NCBI GenBank assembly: GCA_029265085.1
Contig: JAJUJY010000156.1
Span: 1 to 9,685 of the forward strand
Length of the DNA: 9,685 bases
DNA from: Chloroflexota bacterium
GTDB lineage: Bacteria > Chloroflexota > Anaerolineae > Anaerolineales > Anaerolineaceae
Reading direction: 5' to 3'
Part shown: positions 1 through 6,637 of the stretch, in pieces
Position numbering within the stretch: position 1 is the stretch's first letter
How the letters are laid out: each line of letters opens with the position of its first letter
Translations under genes and position numbers: made by a program
Notes under the pieces: generated by a model
What the model was told of the DNA's origin: nothing
The model's input: the letters and a program-made list of their open reading frames with translations, nothing else
Databases searched by the model: none

Positions 1-343
1 GCCCCAGGCGGCGTATAACCAGGTTGGTGCATAAATTATCCGAAAGGGCAATCATCATCAGCAGTATATCCTGGTACGGCAGCTCGCGTGCTGCAAGCAG
101 CCAGGAAAAACCGGCGCCTTGTACCTGCGGCTCATCATCCAGGCGGCAAATTTCGCTGCGGTGCACGTCACCGGATCGTTCTAAAGTGACCCAGGCCAGT
201 AAAATGGGCACTTTAATGATGGATGCTGAAAGAAAACGATCGCAATTGTTGAGGAAGATTGGCTGTGAATTTGACTTGCGGCAGTAAAACGCGTATTGAC
301 AGCCCAGGGATTGAAGGGAGTGGAGGATAGGGGGTGTGTCCAT
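1..343 (-). CDS. Class A beta-lactamase-fold serine hydrolase, N-terminal part (truncated by window edge)
   Basis: Reading the minus strand from the ATG at 343 gives 114 codons with no stop before the window edge. Residues 41-44 are SIIK, matching the SxxK nucleophile/base motif, and residues 101-103 are SDN in the context ALSDNLCTNLVIRRLG. The 60-residue gap equals that between Ser70 and Ser130 in class A beta-lactamases, so the family (Beta-lactamase2, PenP-like) is clear. The omega-loop Glu and KTG motifs would lie beyond the left edge, so beta-lactamase activity cannot be distinguished from D-Ala peptidase or esterase-like activity. No signal peptide is visible: the N-terminus is MDTPPILHSLQSLGC, which suggests a cytoplasmic protein or a non-classical start. 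An in-frame ATG at 391, without a ribosome site, would add 16 residues. The gene is divergent from the peptide transporter operon. Family call is confident; substrate unknown. Confidence 0.85.
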   Translation of the reverse strand, partial: MDTPPILHSLQSLGCQYAFYCRKSNSQPIFLNNCDRFLSASIIKVPILLAWVTLERSGDVHRSEICRLDDEPQVQGAGFSWLLAARELPYQDILLMMIALSDNLCTNLVIRRLG

Positions 344-349
344 AGCTCT

Positions 350-355
350 ATTATA
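350..355 (-). promoter_or_regulatory. -10 box for the serine hydrolase gene, possibly giving a leaderless mRNA
   Basis: On the minus strand a perfect TATAAT lies 6 nt before the ATG at 343, and no Shine-Dalgarno sequence precedes that ATG. Transcription would start at or next to the start codon, as in leaderless mRNAs. The -35 position (about 373-378) reads ATAGGA, which is poor. The alternative is that this box is fortuitous and translation begins at the ATG at 391. Confidence 0.4.
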
Positions 356-387
356 TCCAAAGCGAAAAATGGTCCTATTCTCAAAAA

Positions 388-405
388 CCATTAAATAATA
401 AATGG
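388..405. promoter_or_regulatory. Imperfect 18-bp palindrome in the divergent intergenic region
   Basis: CCATT at 388-392 and AATGG at 401-405 are exact inverted arms around an AT-rich 8-bp centre; 7 of 9 base pairs are symmetrical. It sits 28 bp upstream of the operon -35 box and upstream of the hydrolase -10 box, so a regulator bound here could affect both directions. This is inferred from symmetry only. Confidence 0.3.
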
Positions 406-425
406 AGATAACATGATTGGTGACG

Positions 426-444
426 GCGCTTGTTTGACAAGCGC
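426..444. promoter_or_regulatory. Candidate operator: perfect inverted repeat over the operon -35 box
   Basis: GCGCTTGT (426-433), TTG, then ACAAGCGC (437-444) is a perfect 8-bp dyad with a 3-bp centre. The -35 hexamer TTGACA (434-439) lies in its centre and right arm, so a dimeric repressor bound here would block RNA polymerase. No regulator gene is present in the window, so the cognate protein is unknown. Confidence 0.5.
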
Positions 445-462
445 ATAGAATCGTTGTATACT
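434..462 (+). promoter_or_regulatory. Sigma70-type promoter of the peptide transporter operon
   Basis: TTGACA at 434-439 and TATACT at 457-462 are separated by exactly 17 bp, close to the vegetative consensus. Transcription would begin near 469, giving a 5' leader of about 94 nt before the ATG at 563. It is the only convincing promoter ahead of the five co-oriented transporter genes. Confidence 0.8.
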
Positions 463-471
463 AGCCGATAG

Positions 472-486
472 ACTCATTTCATGAGT
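472..486 (+). other. Hairpin at the predicted 5' end of the operon mRNA
   Basis: ACTCAT (472-477), TTC, ATGAGT (481-486) is a perfect 6-bp stem with a 3-nt loop. It begins about 3 nt from the predicted transcription start. Outer arms TAGCC (462-466) and GGCTA (494-498) extend the dyad at DNA level. It could protect the 5' end of the mRNA or be a protein-binding dyad just downstream of the promoter. Confidence 0.4.
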
Positions 487-562
487 TGTCTGTGGCTATA
501 TTTTCAATACCCATCACTCTATCCCAATTTAATAATCCGATACAATTTCAGAGGGCAGATGC

Positions 563-1549
563 ATGGCAGAAATTCTTAATGTGCAGGGCCTAGAGACACA
601 CTTTCGTACTCGCGAGGGTACAGTCCATGCAGTCAATGGTGTGTCATTTAGTCTAAAAGAGGGGGAGACGCTTGGAATTGTGGGTGAGTCGGGCTGCGGT
701 AAGAGTGTTACCGTGATGTCTATGCTCCGATTAATTCCCAATCCTCCCGGCAAAGTTGTTGCGGGTTCCGCTATGTACCAGGGCAGAGATTTGCTGCAAA
801 TGTCGGATGACGAAATCCGACAGATTCGCGGTCAGCAGATCAGCATGGTATTTCAGGACCCGATGACTTCGTTTAACCCGGTCTTAACCATTGGCCGCCA
901 GGTATCCGAACCGCTTGAGGTTCATAATGGCGTTCCGCACAAACAAGCCTATGAGCGGGTTGCGGAAATGCTGGCGATGGTGGGCATTCCCAATCCGAAA
1001 GACCGCTTGAACGATTACCCGCACCAGTTTTCCGGTGGTATGCGTCAGCGTGTGATGATTGCTATGTCGCTGATTTGTGCCCCGCAAATTTTGATCGCGG
1101 ATGAGCCAACCACAGCCCTGGATGTCACCATTCAGGCCCAGATTGTTGACCTGGTGAAGCGTTTACGCGATGAGCTGGGTATGGCCATTGTCTGGATTAC
1201 CCATGACCTGGGTATCGTGGCTGGTTTAGCCGACCGGGTGGCTGTGATGTACGGCGGTTATATTATTGAGCAGGCACCGGTTAAAGAATTATATGCCCAC
1301 CCGACGCACCCATATACCCTGGGGTTGTTGGGTAGTCTGCCCCGTATGGATGAATCCGGTTATCGCCGGTTGGTATCGATTGACGGCCTGCCGCCTGTAT
1401 TGCTTGAGAAACCGAATTATTGCCCCTTTGCTCCGCGCTGCAAATATGTCGTGGAACGCTGCTGGCATGAAAATCCTGCATTAATGCGGGTTTCTCCTGA
1501 ACATTATTCCGCTTGTTGGGTAGATCCTGAGACTGGGAGAGAGCGCTAA
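563..1549 (+). CDS. dppD: Peptide ABC transporter ATP-binding protein, DppD/OppD type
   Basis: This 328-residue protein is one of the two ATPases that power import of di- or oligopeptides; it acts at the inner face of the membrane. All nucleotide-binding motifs are intact: Walker A GESGCGKS (41-48), Q-loop Gln98 in VFQDP, signature FSGGM (156-160), Walker B ILIADEP (176-182) and switch His214 in WITHDLG. The C-terminal oligo_HPY extension begins around HPTHPYT (246-252). It carries four cysteines (287, 293, 300, 318), the pattern associated with a [4Fe-4S] site in some DppD/DppF proteins. The ATG at 563 is preceded by GAGGG at 551-555 at good spacing. The stop codon overlaps the next start by one base (TAATG), indicating translational coupling. 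The Dpp/Opp family is certain; the Dpp name over Opp or another paralog is a convention, since substrate cannot be read from the ATPase. Confidence 0.95.
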   Translation: MAEILNVQGLETHFRTREGTVHAVNGVSFSLKEGETLGIVGESGCGKSVTVMSMLRLIPNPPGKVVAGSAMYQGRDLLQMSDDEIRQIRGQQISMVFQDPMTSFNPVLTIGRQVSEPLEVHNGVPHKQAYERVAEMLAMVGIPNPKDRLNDYPHQFSGGMRQRVMIAMSLICAPQILIADEPTTALDVTIQAQIVDLVKRLRDELGMAIVWITHDLGIVAGLADRVAVMYGGYIIEQAPVKELYAHPTHPYTLGLLGSLPRMDESGYRRLVSIDGLPPVLLEKPNYCPFAPRCKYVVERCWHENPALMRVSPEHYSACWVDPETGRER

Positions 1550-2529
1550 TGACATCTAAGGAAGTCTTACTACGGGTTGATAACCTGGTGAAGCATTTCC
1601 CGATTATGCGGGGTATTATCTTCCAAAAGCAGGTGGGGGCGGTCCATGCGGTGGATGGGGTTTCCTTTAACGTGTACAGGGGTGAAACACTCGGCCTGGT
1701 AGGTGAGTCAGGTTGTGGTAAATCCACCACAGGGCGCACGATCTTGCAGCTTTACCGTCCAACCAGCGGTAATGTTTACTTTGAGAATGAGAATCTGGCC
1801 GCCATTAAAGGCGAACCGCTGCGCAAGATGCGCCGCCGCATGCAAATGATTTTCCAGGACCCCTATGCCAGCCTGAACCCTCGTATGACGGTGGGAGAGA
1901 TCGTCGGCGAACCGCTGGTGATCCACAATGTGGCCAAGGGGAAAGAAGTACGCGAACGGGTGGAGTATCTGTTGAAAGTTGTCGGGTTGAATCCGGCATT
2001 TGCTACCCGCTACCCGCACGAGTTCTCCGGCGGCCAGCGCCAGCGCATTGGTGTTGCGCGCGCTCTGGCACTTGAGCCGTCCTTAATCGTTTGCGACGAG
2101 CCGATTTCCGCGCTGGATGTTTCGATCCAGGCGCAGGTGATCAACCTGTTGGAAGACCTGCAGCGCGAATTGAATTTGACATACCTGTTCATTGCACATG
2201 ACTTGTCGATGGTTCGCCACATCAGCAATCGCGTGGCAGTGATGTATTTGGGGATTATTGTTGAGCTTGCAGACCGGGAAGAGTTGTACTCAAAACCGCT
2301 GCATCCTTATACGCAGGCGCTGCTTTCGGCTGTGCCGATCCCCGATCCCGCTGTTGAGGAAAAACGGTCCCGGATTATCTTACAAGGCGATGTCCCATCG
2401 CCGGTTAATCCGCCTTCAGGCTGCCGCTTCCGCACACGCTGTCCGCTTGCGGCGGATGTCTGTAAGGAAAAGAAACCGGAATTCCGCGAGGTGTCACCAG
2501 GTCACTTTGTGGCCTGCCACATGGTCTAA
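1549..2529 (+). CDS. dppF: Peptide ABC transporter ATP-binding protein, DppF/OppF type
   Basis: This 326-residue protein is the partner ATPase that forms a heterodimer with the preceding gene product. Motifs are complete: Walker [10 protein letters not shown] (52-60), Q-loop Gln103 in [11 protein letters not shown], signature FSGGQ (159-163), Walker B LIVCDEP (179-185) and switch His217 in IAHDLS. The [18 protein letters not shown] segment and the C-terminal [10 protein letters not shown] are typical of the OppF/DppF branch. Four C-terminal cysteines (292, 298, 305, 323) mirror those of the upstream ATPase. The start overlaps the upstream stop by one base and has GGAG at 1536-1539 as ribosome site. 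Length is normal for the family. A gap of 122 bp follows before the binding-protein gene, the widest gap inside this operon. Confidence 0.95.
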   Translation: MTSKEVLLRVDNLVKHFPIMRGIIFQKQVGAVHAVDGVSFNVYRGETLGLVGESGCGKSTTGRTILQLYRPTSGNVYFENENLAAIKGEPLRKMRRRMQMIFQDPYASLNPRMTVGEIVGEPLVIHNVAKGKEVRERVEYLLKVVGLNPAFATRYPHEFSGGQRQRIGVARALALEPSLIVCDEPISALDVSIQAQVINLLEDLQRELNLTYLFIAHDLSMVRHISNRVAVMYLGIIVELADREELYSKPLHPYTQALLSAVPIPDPAVEEKRSRIILQGDVPSPVNPPSGCRFRTRCPLAADVCKEKKPEFREVSPGHFVACHMV

Positions 2530-2530
2530 G

Positions 2531-2613
2531 GGTCAGAAAATTTGAGAGGAGGTGAGTCCTGGGAGAATAGTCTGACCAGACCCCGTAAAGCCCACCTGGG
2601 CTGTAACGTTTTT
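2531..2613 (+). other. Intergenic leader with two inverted repeats and an unused Shine-Dalgarno-like sequence
   Basis: Between the ATPase and binding-protein genes, GGTCAGA (2531-2537) and TCTGACC (2571-2577) form a perfect 7-bp inverted repeat with a 33-nt loop. Within that loop lies AGGAGGTGA (2547-2555), a near-perfect anti-SD complement with no credible gene after it; the nearest GTG at 2552 opens only a 7-codon ORF. A second stem AGCCC/GGGCT (2589-2593, 2598-2602) is followed six bases later by five Ts (2609-2613), giving a weak terminator or attenuator-like profile. I see no convincing internal promoter. This region could trim or process the mRNA so that the binding protein is made in excess. 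Confidence 0.35.
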
Positions 2614-2638
2614 CCGTATCTCAATAAAAAATTCTTGA

Positions 2639-2654
2639 GGAGGAGAAAGAAATG
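2639..2654 (+). promoter_or_regulatory. Strong ribosome binding site and start of the operon binding-protein gene
   Basis: GGAGGAGAAAGAAATG contains a near-consensus Shine-Dalgarno sequence 8 nt before the ATG at 2652. The same 16 bases recur at 8895-8910 in front of the third binding-protein gene. The permease genes downstream have weaker (4515) or different (5526) sites. Confidence 0.75.
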
Positions 2655-4421
2655 CGATCTAAGATTTTGGTGTTAGTTTCGATTTTGATGGTCGCCAGCA
2701 TGGTATTGGCTGCGTGCCAACCTGCAGCGCCCACCCCCGAAACGATCGTCCAGACCGTTGTGGTTGAAGGCGAAGTGAAAGAGGTTGTTGTTACCGCTAC
2801 CCCGGCTCCGGTTGAGGAAGTAGCTGCTCCGAAACTCCTGCGCGTCAACCTGGGTACTTACCCTGACATCATCGACCCGCAGAAATCCTCGTTTGTGAAC
2901 GAAATTGCCCACCTGAAACTCATCTACGAAGGCCTCACTCGCCTGGATGAGAATCTGGCCACCGTTCCGGGCGCCGCTGAAAGTTGGACCTACAACGAAG
3001 ATGCAACCAAACTCACCTTCCAACTTCGCAAGGACCTGAAATACTCAGACGGCACTTTGTTGAACGCTGCTCGTTTCCACTACTCCGTCATGCGCAACAT
3101 CAATCCCGAGACCGCCGGTGAATACGCGGGTATCACTGACGAAATCGTTGGCGCAAGCGAATGGCGCGAAGGTGCTGCTGAAGAGAGCGAAGCATTGATG
3201 GCGGCTGTTGGCATTCATGCCAAAGATTCCGCTGGCAATGTTTGCGATGGCGACTATGAAAATGCCGACTGCCTCGTGCTTGATATCGACCTCGAAAAAC
3301 CGGCTCCTTACTTCCACACCGTGATGTCCCTCTGGGTGACCTTCCCGGCCAAAGAAGAATTGATTTCCGAAGGCGGCGATATCTGGTGGAACTCTTCCAA
3401 GTTCCAAATCGGTAACGGCCCATTCGTTCTGCAGAACCTGGAACCGTTTGTCCGCGCGTTCATGACCCCGAATGCCAACTACTGGCGCGGCGTGGCTGAC
3501 TACGATCTCGAATTCCGCTACATCACCGACTCGGCTGTGTATTTCGAAGCCTACAAGAACAACGAATTCGATATCATCCCGTTGGTTGCCGAAGATCTGG
3601 CCACTGTTCAGGCTGACGAAGTTCTGAATAAAGAAGCCAACATCTACCCCGGTTCCTGCACCTACGCGTTCAACATGAATGCTGACAAGGAACCCTTCAA
3701 CGACAAGTTCGTCCGCGAAGCCTTCTCCTACGGCACCAACCGCGAAGCCTGGGTAACCGATATCCTCAAGGGCCTCGGCTCCCCGACCCTGACCTGGATC
3801 CCGAAGGGCTTCCCCGGTTACGATGGCGAAGAAGCACGCTACGGCTTTGATGTTGAAAAGGCCAAAGAAGCGATTGCTCAATCTTCCTACGGCTCCTTTG
3901 AAGCTCTGCCTGAAATCAAACTGACCTTCTCCGACACTCCTCGCAACCGCACACGCTTTGAGTGGTTGGCTGGCCAGTGGATTAACACCCTGGGTGTCAA
4001 AGTTGCTTTGGATCCCGTTGAGCCCACCACCTACACGGCTCTGACCAAAGACCGCACCACCCTGCCGCAGGTATTCTACCTGGGCTGGTGCGCGGACTAC
4101 CCGGATCCCCAGAACTGGCTGAGCGTGTACTGGATGACCAGCTCCGCTTTCGCACAGCGCTACGGATTCTCGAATCCCGACATGGATGCCTTAATGCAGG
4201 AAGCTGACCAGACTCTGGATGCTGACAAACGCGCACAATTGTACGCGGATGCTCAGAAGACCCTGGTGAGCACTGCCGCCGTCATCATGATGGTGAACAA
4301 TGTTAACAGCTATCTGGTGAAACCGTGGGTGACTGGAATCAAATTCACCCCGATGGATGCAGGCTGGCCTGGCGATGTTGATCCGCTAACGATCAAAATC
4401 GACACTTCGATGATGCCGTAA
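2652..4421 (+). CDS. Peptide ABC transporter substrate-binding lipoprotein (SBP_bac_5)
   Basis: This 589-residue exported lipoprotein would capture the ligand and deliver it to the permeases encoded downstream. The signal peptide ends in a lipobox with lipid-attachment Cys22 (VLAAC, 18-22). A Thr/Val/Pro-rich tether (about 25-60) leads to a full-length cluster C fold: IYEGLTRLD (91-99), LTFQLRKDLKYSDG (121-134), GNGPFVL (254-260), FVREAFSYGTNRE (353-365) and GWCADYPDPQNW (478-489), which are hallmark SBP_bac_5 positions. Cysteines 198 and 207 sit close together and may form a disulfide; 336 and 480 remain. It lies between ATPase and permease genes, so it is the cognate receptor. Hand counting gives 20 TTC among 25 Phe codons, a bias suited to high expression and different from the neighbouring permease. 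Substrate class (di-, oligopeptide or other) cannot be fixed from sequence. Confidence 0.93.
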   Translation: MRSKILVLVSILMVASMVLAACQPAAPTPETIVQTVVVEGEVKEVVVTATPAPVEEVAAPKLLRVNLGTYPDIIDPQKSSFVNEIAHLKLIYEGLTRLDENLATVPGAAESWTYNEDATKLTFQLRKDLKYSDGTLLNAARFHYSVMRNINPETAGEYAGITDEIVGASEWREGAAEESEALMAAVGIHAKDSAGNVCDGDYENADCLVLDIDLEKPAPYFHTVMSLWVTFPAKEELISEGGDIWWNSSKFQIGNGPFVLQNLEPFVRAFMTPNANYWRGVADYDLEFRYITDSAVYFEAYKNNEFDIIPLVAEDLATVQADEVLNKEANIYPGSCTYAFNMNADKEPFNDKFVREAFSYGTNREAWVTDILKGLGSPTLTWIPKGFPGYDGEEARYGFDVEKAKEAIAQSSYGSFEALPEIKLTFSDTPRNRTRFEWLAGQWINTLGVKVALDPVEPTTYTALTKDRTTLPQVFYLGWCADYPDPQNWLSVYWMTSSAFAQRYGFSNPDMDALMQEADQTLDADKRAQLYADAQKTLVSTAAVIMMVNNVNSYLVKPWVTGIKFTPMDAGWPGDVDPLTIKIDTSMMP

Positions 4422-4444
4422 CCTGATATTCAATTGAATTGGCT

Positions 4445-4478
4445 GGCCGGTCGGACGGGGAAACCGGTTCGACCGGCC
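4445..4478 (+). other. Strong GC-rich stem-loop between binding-protein and permease genes
   Basis: GGCCGGTCG (4445-4453) and CGACCGGCC (4470-4478) form a perfect 9-bp stem around a 16-nt loop. The loop contains a further CGG/CCG pairing (4456-4458 with 4464-4466). No T-tract follows, so it is not a standard intrinsic terminator. Its place, 23 nt after the binding-protein stop, fits an mRNA-stabilising or partial-termination hairpin that raises receptor over permease levels, as described for malE-malF in E. coli. That role is inferred. Confidence 0.65.
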
Positions 4479-4514
4479 TGTCTTCTCCCAAACTCACACC
4501 AGTAGGGTATTCAT

Positions 4515-5513
4515 ATGACAAAATATCTCATTCGGCGGTTACTCTGGATGATCCCGGTTCTTTTTATTGTGGCGCTGGTAACGTTTATCTTAATGCGCAG
4601 CGCTCCCGGCGGTCCCTGGGATCGTGATCCAACCGCGCGGCAGGTTGACCCAAACACCCAGCGTATTTTGACTGAATATTACGGGTTGAACAAGCCCTTA
4701 TGGCGGCAGTTCGTTGCCTATGCATTCGGTGACACGAATAAAGAGGGCAAATTCGTTTGTGGTGCAATTTGTGGAAACCTCGGCCCCTCTTACCGCATGC
4801 GCGGTATGACCATTCAAGGATATCTCTTTAACCCGCCGGAGGGAAAAAGTTTTTGGTACAGCCGGTTTGGGTATTCTATTCGGCTGGGTGTTTACGCACT
4901 CTTTTTTGCAGTGATTATTGGCATTCCGATCGGCGTTATTGCGGCATTGAAGCAGAATACCTGGGCGGATTATTTGAGTTTGTTTATTGCCACGGTGGGT
5001 ATTTCTGTACCAAATTTCGTGATTGCCATTTTCCTGATTATTATTTTTGCCTCCGGGCTGCATTGGGTCAGCATTGTGCCAAGATCCTGGGACCAGGTGA
5101 ATGTTTGGGTCTTGCCTACGATTGTGCTTGGATTTAATACCATGGCGCGTACCGCTCGCCTGACCCGTGCCTCCATGTTGGAAGTGATTCGCCAGGACTA
5201 TATCCGCACAGCCCGTTCCAAAGGTCTGGCCGAACGTCTGGTGATCTTCCGCCACATGATTAAAAATGCCATGATCCCGGTGATCACGATTTTGGGCCCT
5301 GCATTGGCTGCTTTGGTCACTGGTTCTTTCATTATTGAGACGATGTTCGGCTTCCCAGGTATGGGACGCGCTTACGTGACCGCCATTGGTCAGCGCGATT
5401 ATTCCATGATTATGGGAACCACATTAATTTATGCCTTATTGGTTGCGTTAGCAAATTTGAGCGTGGATATTGTGTACGTCTTCCTTGATCCACGCATCCG
5501 GTTATCTGATTAA
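4515..5513 (+). CDS. dppB: Peptide ABC transporter permease, DppB type
   Basis: This 332-residue membrane protein forms half of the transport channel. It starts with the family-typical MTKYLIRRLLWMIPVLF, whose first transmembrane helix is at about 11-28. A large extracytoplasmic segment (about 30-118) includes the conserved GNLGPSY (87-93). Further hydrophobic helices lie at about 121-145, 153-181, 197-212, 253-275 and 299-324. The cytoplasmic EAA-like coupling loop EVIRQDYIRTARSKG (223-237) contacts the ATPases. The C-terminal FLDPRIRLSD is typical. Cysteines 82 and 86 lie in the external segment and could pair. The ribosome site is weak (AGTAGGG at 4501-4507, 7 nt before the ATG). The gene ends 12 bp before the next permease. 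Mixed Phe codon use (10 TTT, 10 TTC) suggests lower expression than the binding protein. Confidence 0.95.
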   Translation: MTKYLIRRLLWMIPVLFIVALVTFILMRSAPGGPWDRDPTARQVDPNTQRILTEYYGLNKPLWRQFVAYAFGDTNKEGKFVCGAICGNLGPSYRMRGMTIQGYLFNPPEGKSFWYSRFGYSIRLGVYALFFAVIIGIPIGVIAALKQNTWADYLSLFIATVGISVPNFVIAIFLIIIFASGLHWVSIVPRSWDQVNVWVLPTIVLGFNTMARTARLTRASMLEVIRQDYIRTARSKGLAERLVIFRHMIKNAMIPVITILGPALAALVTGSFIIETMFGFPGMGRAYVTAIGQRDYSMIMGTTLIYALLVALANLSVDIVYVFLDPRIRLSD

Positions 5514-5525
5514 GGAGTGTTCTAA

Positions 5526-6515
5526 ATGGCTACTGCAAATCCTGCCAAAGGTACGTCTGGGGTGGCTAGCCTGGCGAGCACCCAACCACAACGCAATTTA
5601 TTAAATGATGCATGGTTCCGGCTCTCGCGCAATAAGGCTTCTGTCATCAGTATGGTTGTGATTGTTATCTTTTTGCTGGTCGGTCTGTTTGCAAATTTTT
5701 TGGCACCGCATAACCCATTGGAAATGAATTCCGGAAAAAGTTTTCTGCCGCCTGTTTGGGTGGAAGAATACAGCGGGAAAACAGGTGACTCAAAATTTTT
5801 GTTAGGAACCGATACGCTGGGTCGTGATGTGCTCAGCCGGGTAATTTACGGCTCGCGCGTTTCGATGGTGGTCGGTTTCTTGCCGACAATTGTGATCTTG
5901 ATCGTTGGAACCGTGATCGGCCTGGTTTCCGGTTATGCGGGTGGGAAATTAGATAACTTCCTCATGCGTCTCACCGATATTGTTTTTGCTTTCCCGGATC
6001 TCTTGTTCTTTATTATTATCACGATTACGTTACGGGAGACCTATATCGGGAAATTGCTCAACGGGTTGTTCCTGCTCTTTTTGGCCCTGGCGATTGTCAA
6101 CTGGGTGGGTGTGGCTCGTATTGTGCGCGGGCAGGTGCTCTCGCTCAAAGAAAAAGAGTTTGTTGAAGCAGCCCGCAGCATTGGCGCAACCGATACGCGG
6201 ATCATGTTCCGCCACATTTTGCCCAATTCGTTAGGTCCCATTATTATTACGGCGGCTTTTACGATCCCCGGCATGATTATCACTGAAGCGATTTTGGGCT
6301 ATCTGGGTCTGGGCTTGCGCCCCCCAACCGACCCCTCCGCTTTCTTCATCACCAGTTGGGGTTCATTGATGTTGGATGGGCAGACGGCCATCAATGCACA
6401 GCCGTGGCTGTTGCTTTCACCGGCTATCTGCGTGGCGCTGGTGGTGCTGGCCTTCACCTTCCTGGGCGATGGTTTGCGCGATGCGCTTGACCCACGCTTG
6501 AAGGGAAATCAATAG
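5526..6515 (+). CDS. dppC: Peptide ABC transporter permease, DppC type
   Basis: This 329-residue protein is the second channel subunit, partner of the preceding permease. It has the OppC_N region, with a soluble N-terminus of about 30 residues then DAWFRLSRNKASVISMVV and the first helix at about 39-60. The family signature LGTDTLGRDVLSRVIYG follows at 93-109. The EAA coupling loop is KEKEFVEAARSIGATD (208-223), followed by RHILPNS (229-235). Further helices lie at about 112-137, 154-168, 178-198, 236-258 and 295-314, and the protein ends with DGLRDALDPRLKGNQ. The ribosome site AAGGAG (5512-5517) overlaps the upstream stop codon, consistent with coupled translation. Its position, and the terminator 23 bp after its stop, show it is the last gene of the operon. 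Confidence 0.95.
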   Translation: MATANPAKGTSGVASLASTQPQRNLLNDAWFRLSRNKASVISMVVIVIFLLVGLFANFLAPHNPLEMNSGKSFLPPVWVEEYSGKTGDSKFLLGTDTLGRDVLSRVIYGSRVSMVVGFLPTIVILIVGTVIGLVSGYAGGKLDNFLMRLTDIVFAFPDLLFFIIITITLRETYIGKLLNGLFLLFLALAIVNWVGVARIVRGQVLSLKEKEFVEAARSIGATDTRIMFRHILPNSLGPIIITAAFTIPGMIITEAILGYLGLGLRPPTDPSAFFITSWGSLMLDGQTAINAQPWLLLSPAICVALVVLAFTFLGDGLRDALDPRLKGNQ

Positions 6516-6537
6516 TTTCGATTTGATTTTGTGGATC

Positions 6538-6568
6538 AGCCTCCCGTGAAAATCGGGAGGCTTTTTTT
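6538..6568 (+). terminator. Rho-independent terminator of the transporter operon
   Basis: AGCCTCCCG (6538-6546) and CGGGAGGCT (6554-6562) form a perfect 9-bp GC-rich stem with a 7-nt loop, followed by TTTTTT. This is a textbook intrinsic terminator 23 bp after the dppC stop. It separates the operon from the next gene. Confidence 0.95.
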
Positions 6569-6604
6569 GTTTGCAGGCAAACCAGAAAGGGTTTGGATTC
6601 AAAG

Positions 6605-6610
6605 TATAAT
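6605..6610 (+). promoter_or_regulatory. -10 box for the second binding-protein gene
   Basis: A perfect TATAAT lies 28 bp before the ATG at 6638 and 36 bp after the operon terminator, so a separate promoter is expected here. At 17-bp spacing the -35 position (6582-6587) reads CCAGAA and does not match consensus. Expression may be weak or need an activator. Confidence 0.5.
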
Positions 6611-6637
6611 TGCCAAAAAAGTAGAATGAGGAAACCA

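Noticed and set aside
24..287. 87-codon plus-strand frame at the left edge
   Set aside because: It is the complement of the serine hydrolase, whose minus-strand frame carries SxxK and SDN motifs at canonical spacing.
1281..1739. 152-codon minus-strand frame spanning the junction of the two ATPase genes
   Set aside because: It is antisense to two unambiguous ATPases and has no start signal or recognisable motif.
2542..2570. Possible internal promoter (TTGAGA and GAATAG at 17-bp spacing) before the operon receptor gene
   Set aside because: The -10 match is poor and the region is better explained by the inverted repeat and Shine-Dalgarno-like sequence.
3045..3881. Long open reading frame of 278 codons on the minus strand inside the receptor gene
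   Set aside because: It is antisense to a clear SBP_bac_5 protein, has no ribosome site or recognisable domain, and is explained by the biased codons of the sense gene, which rarely place stop triplets in that antisense frame.
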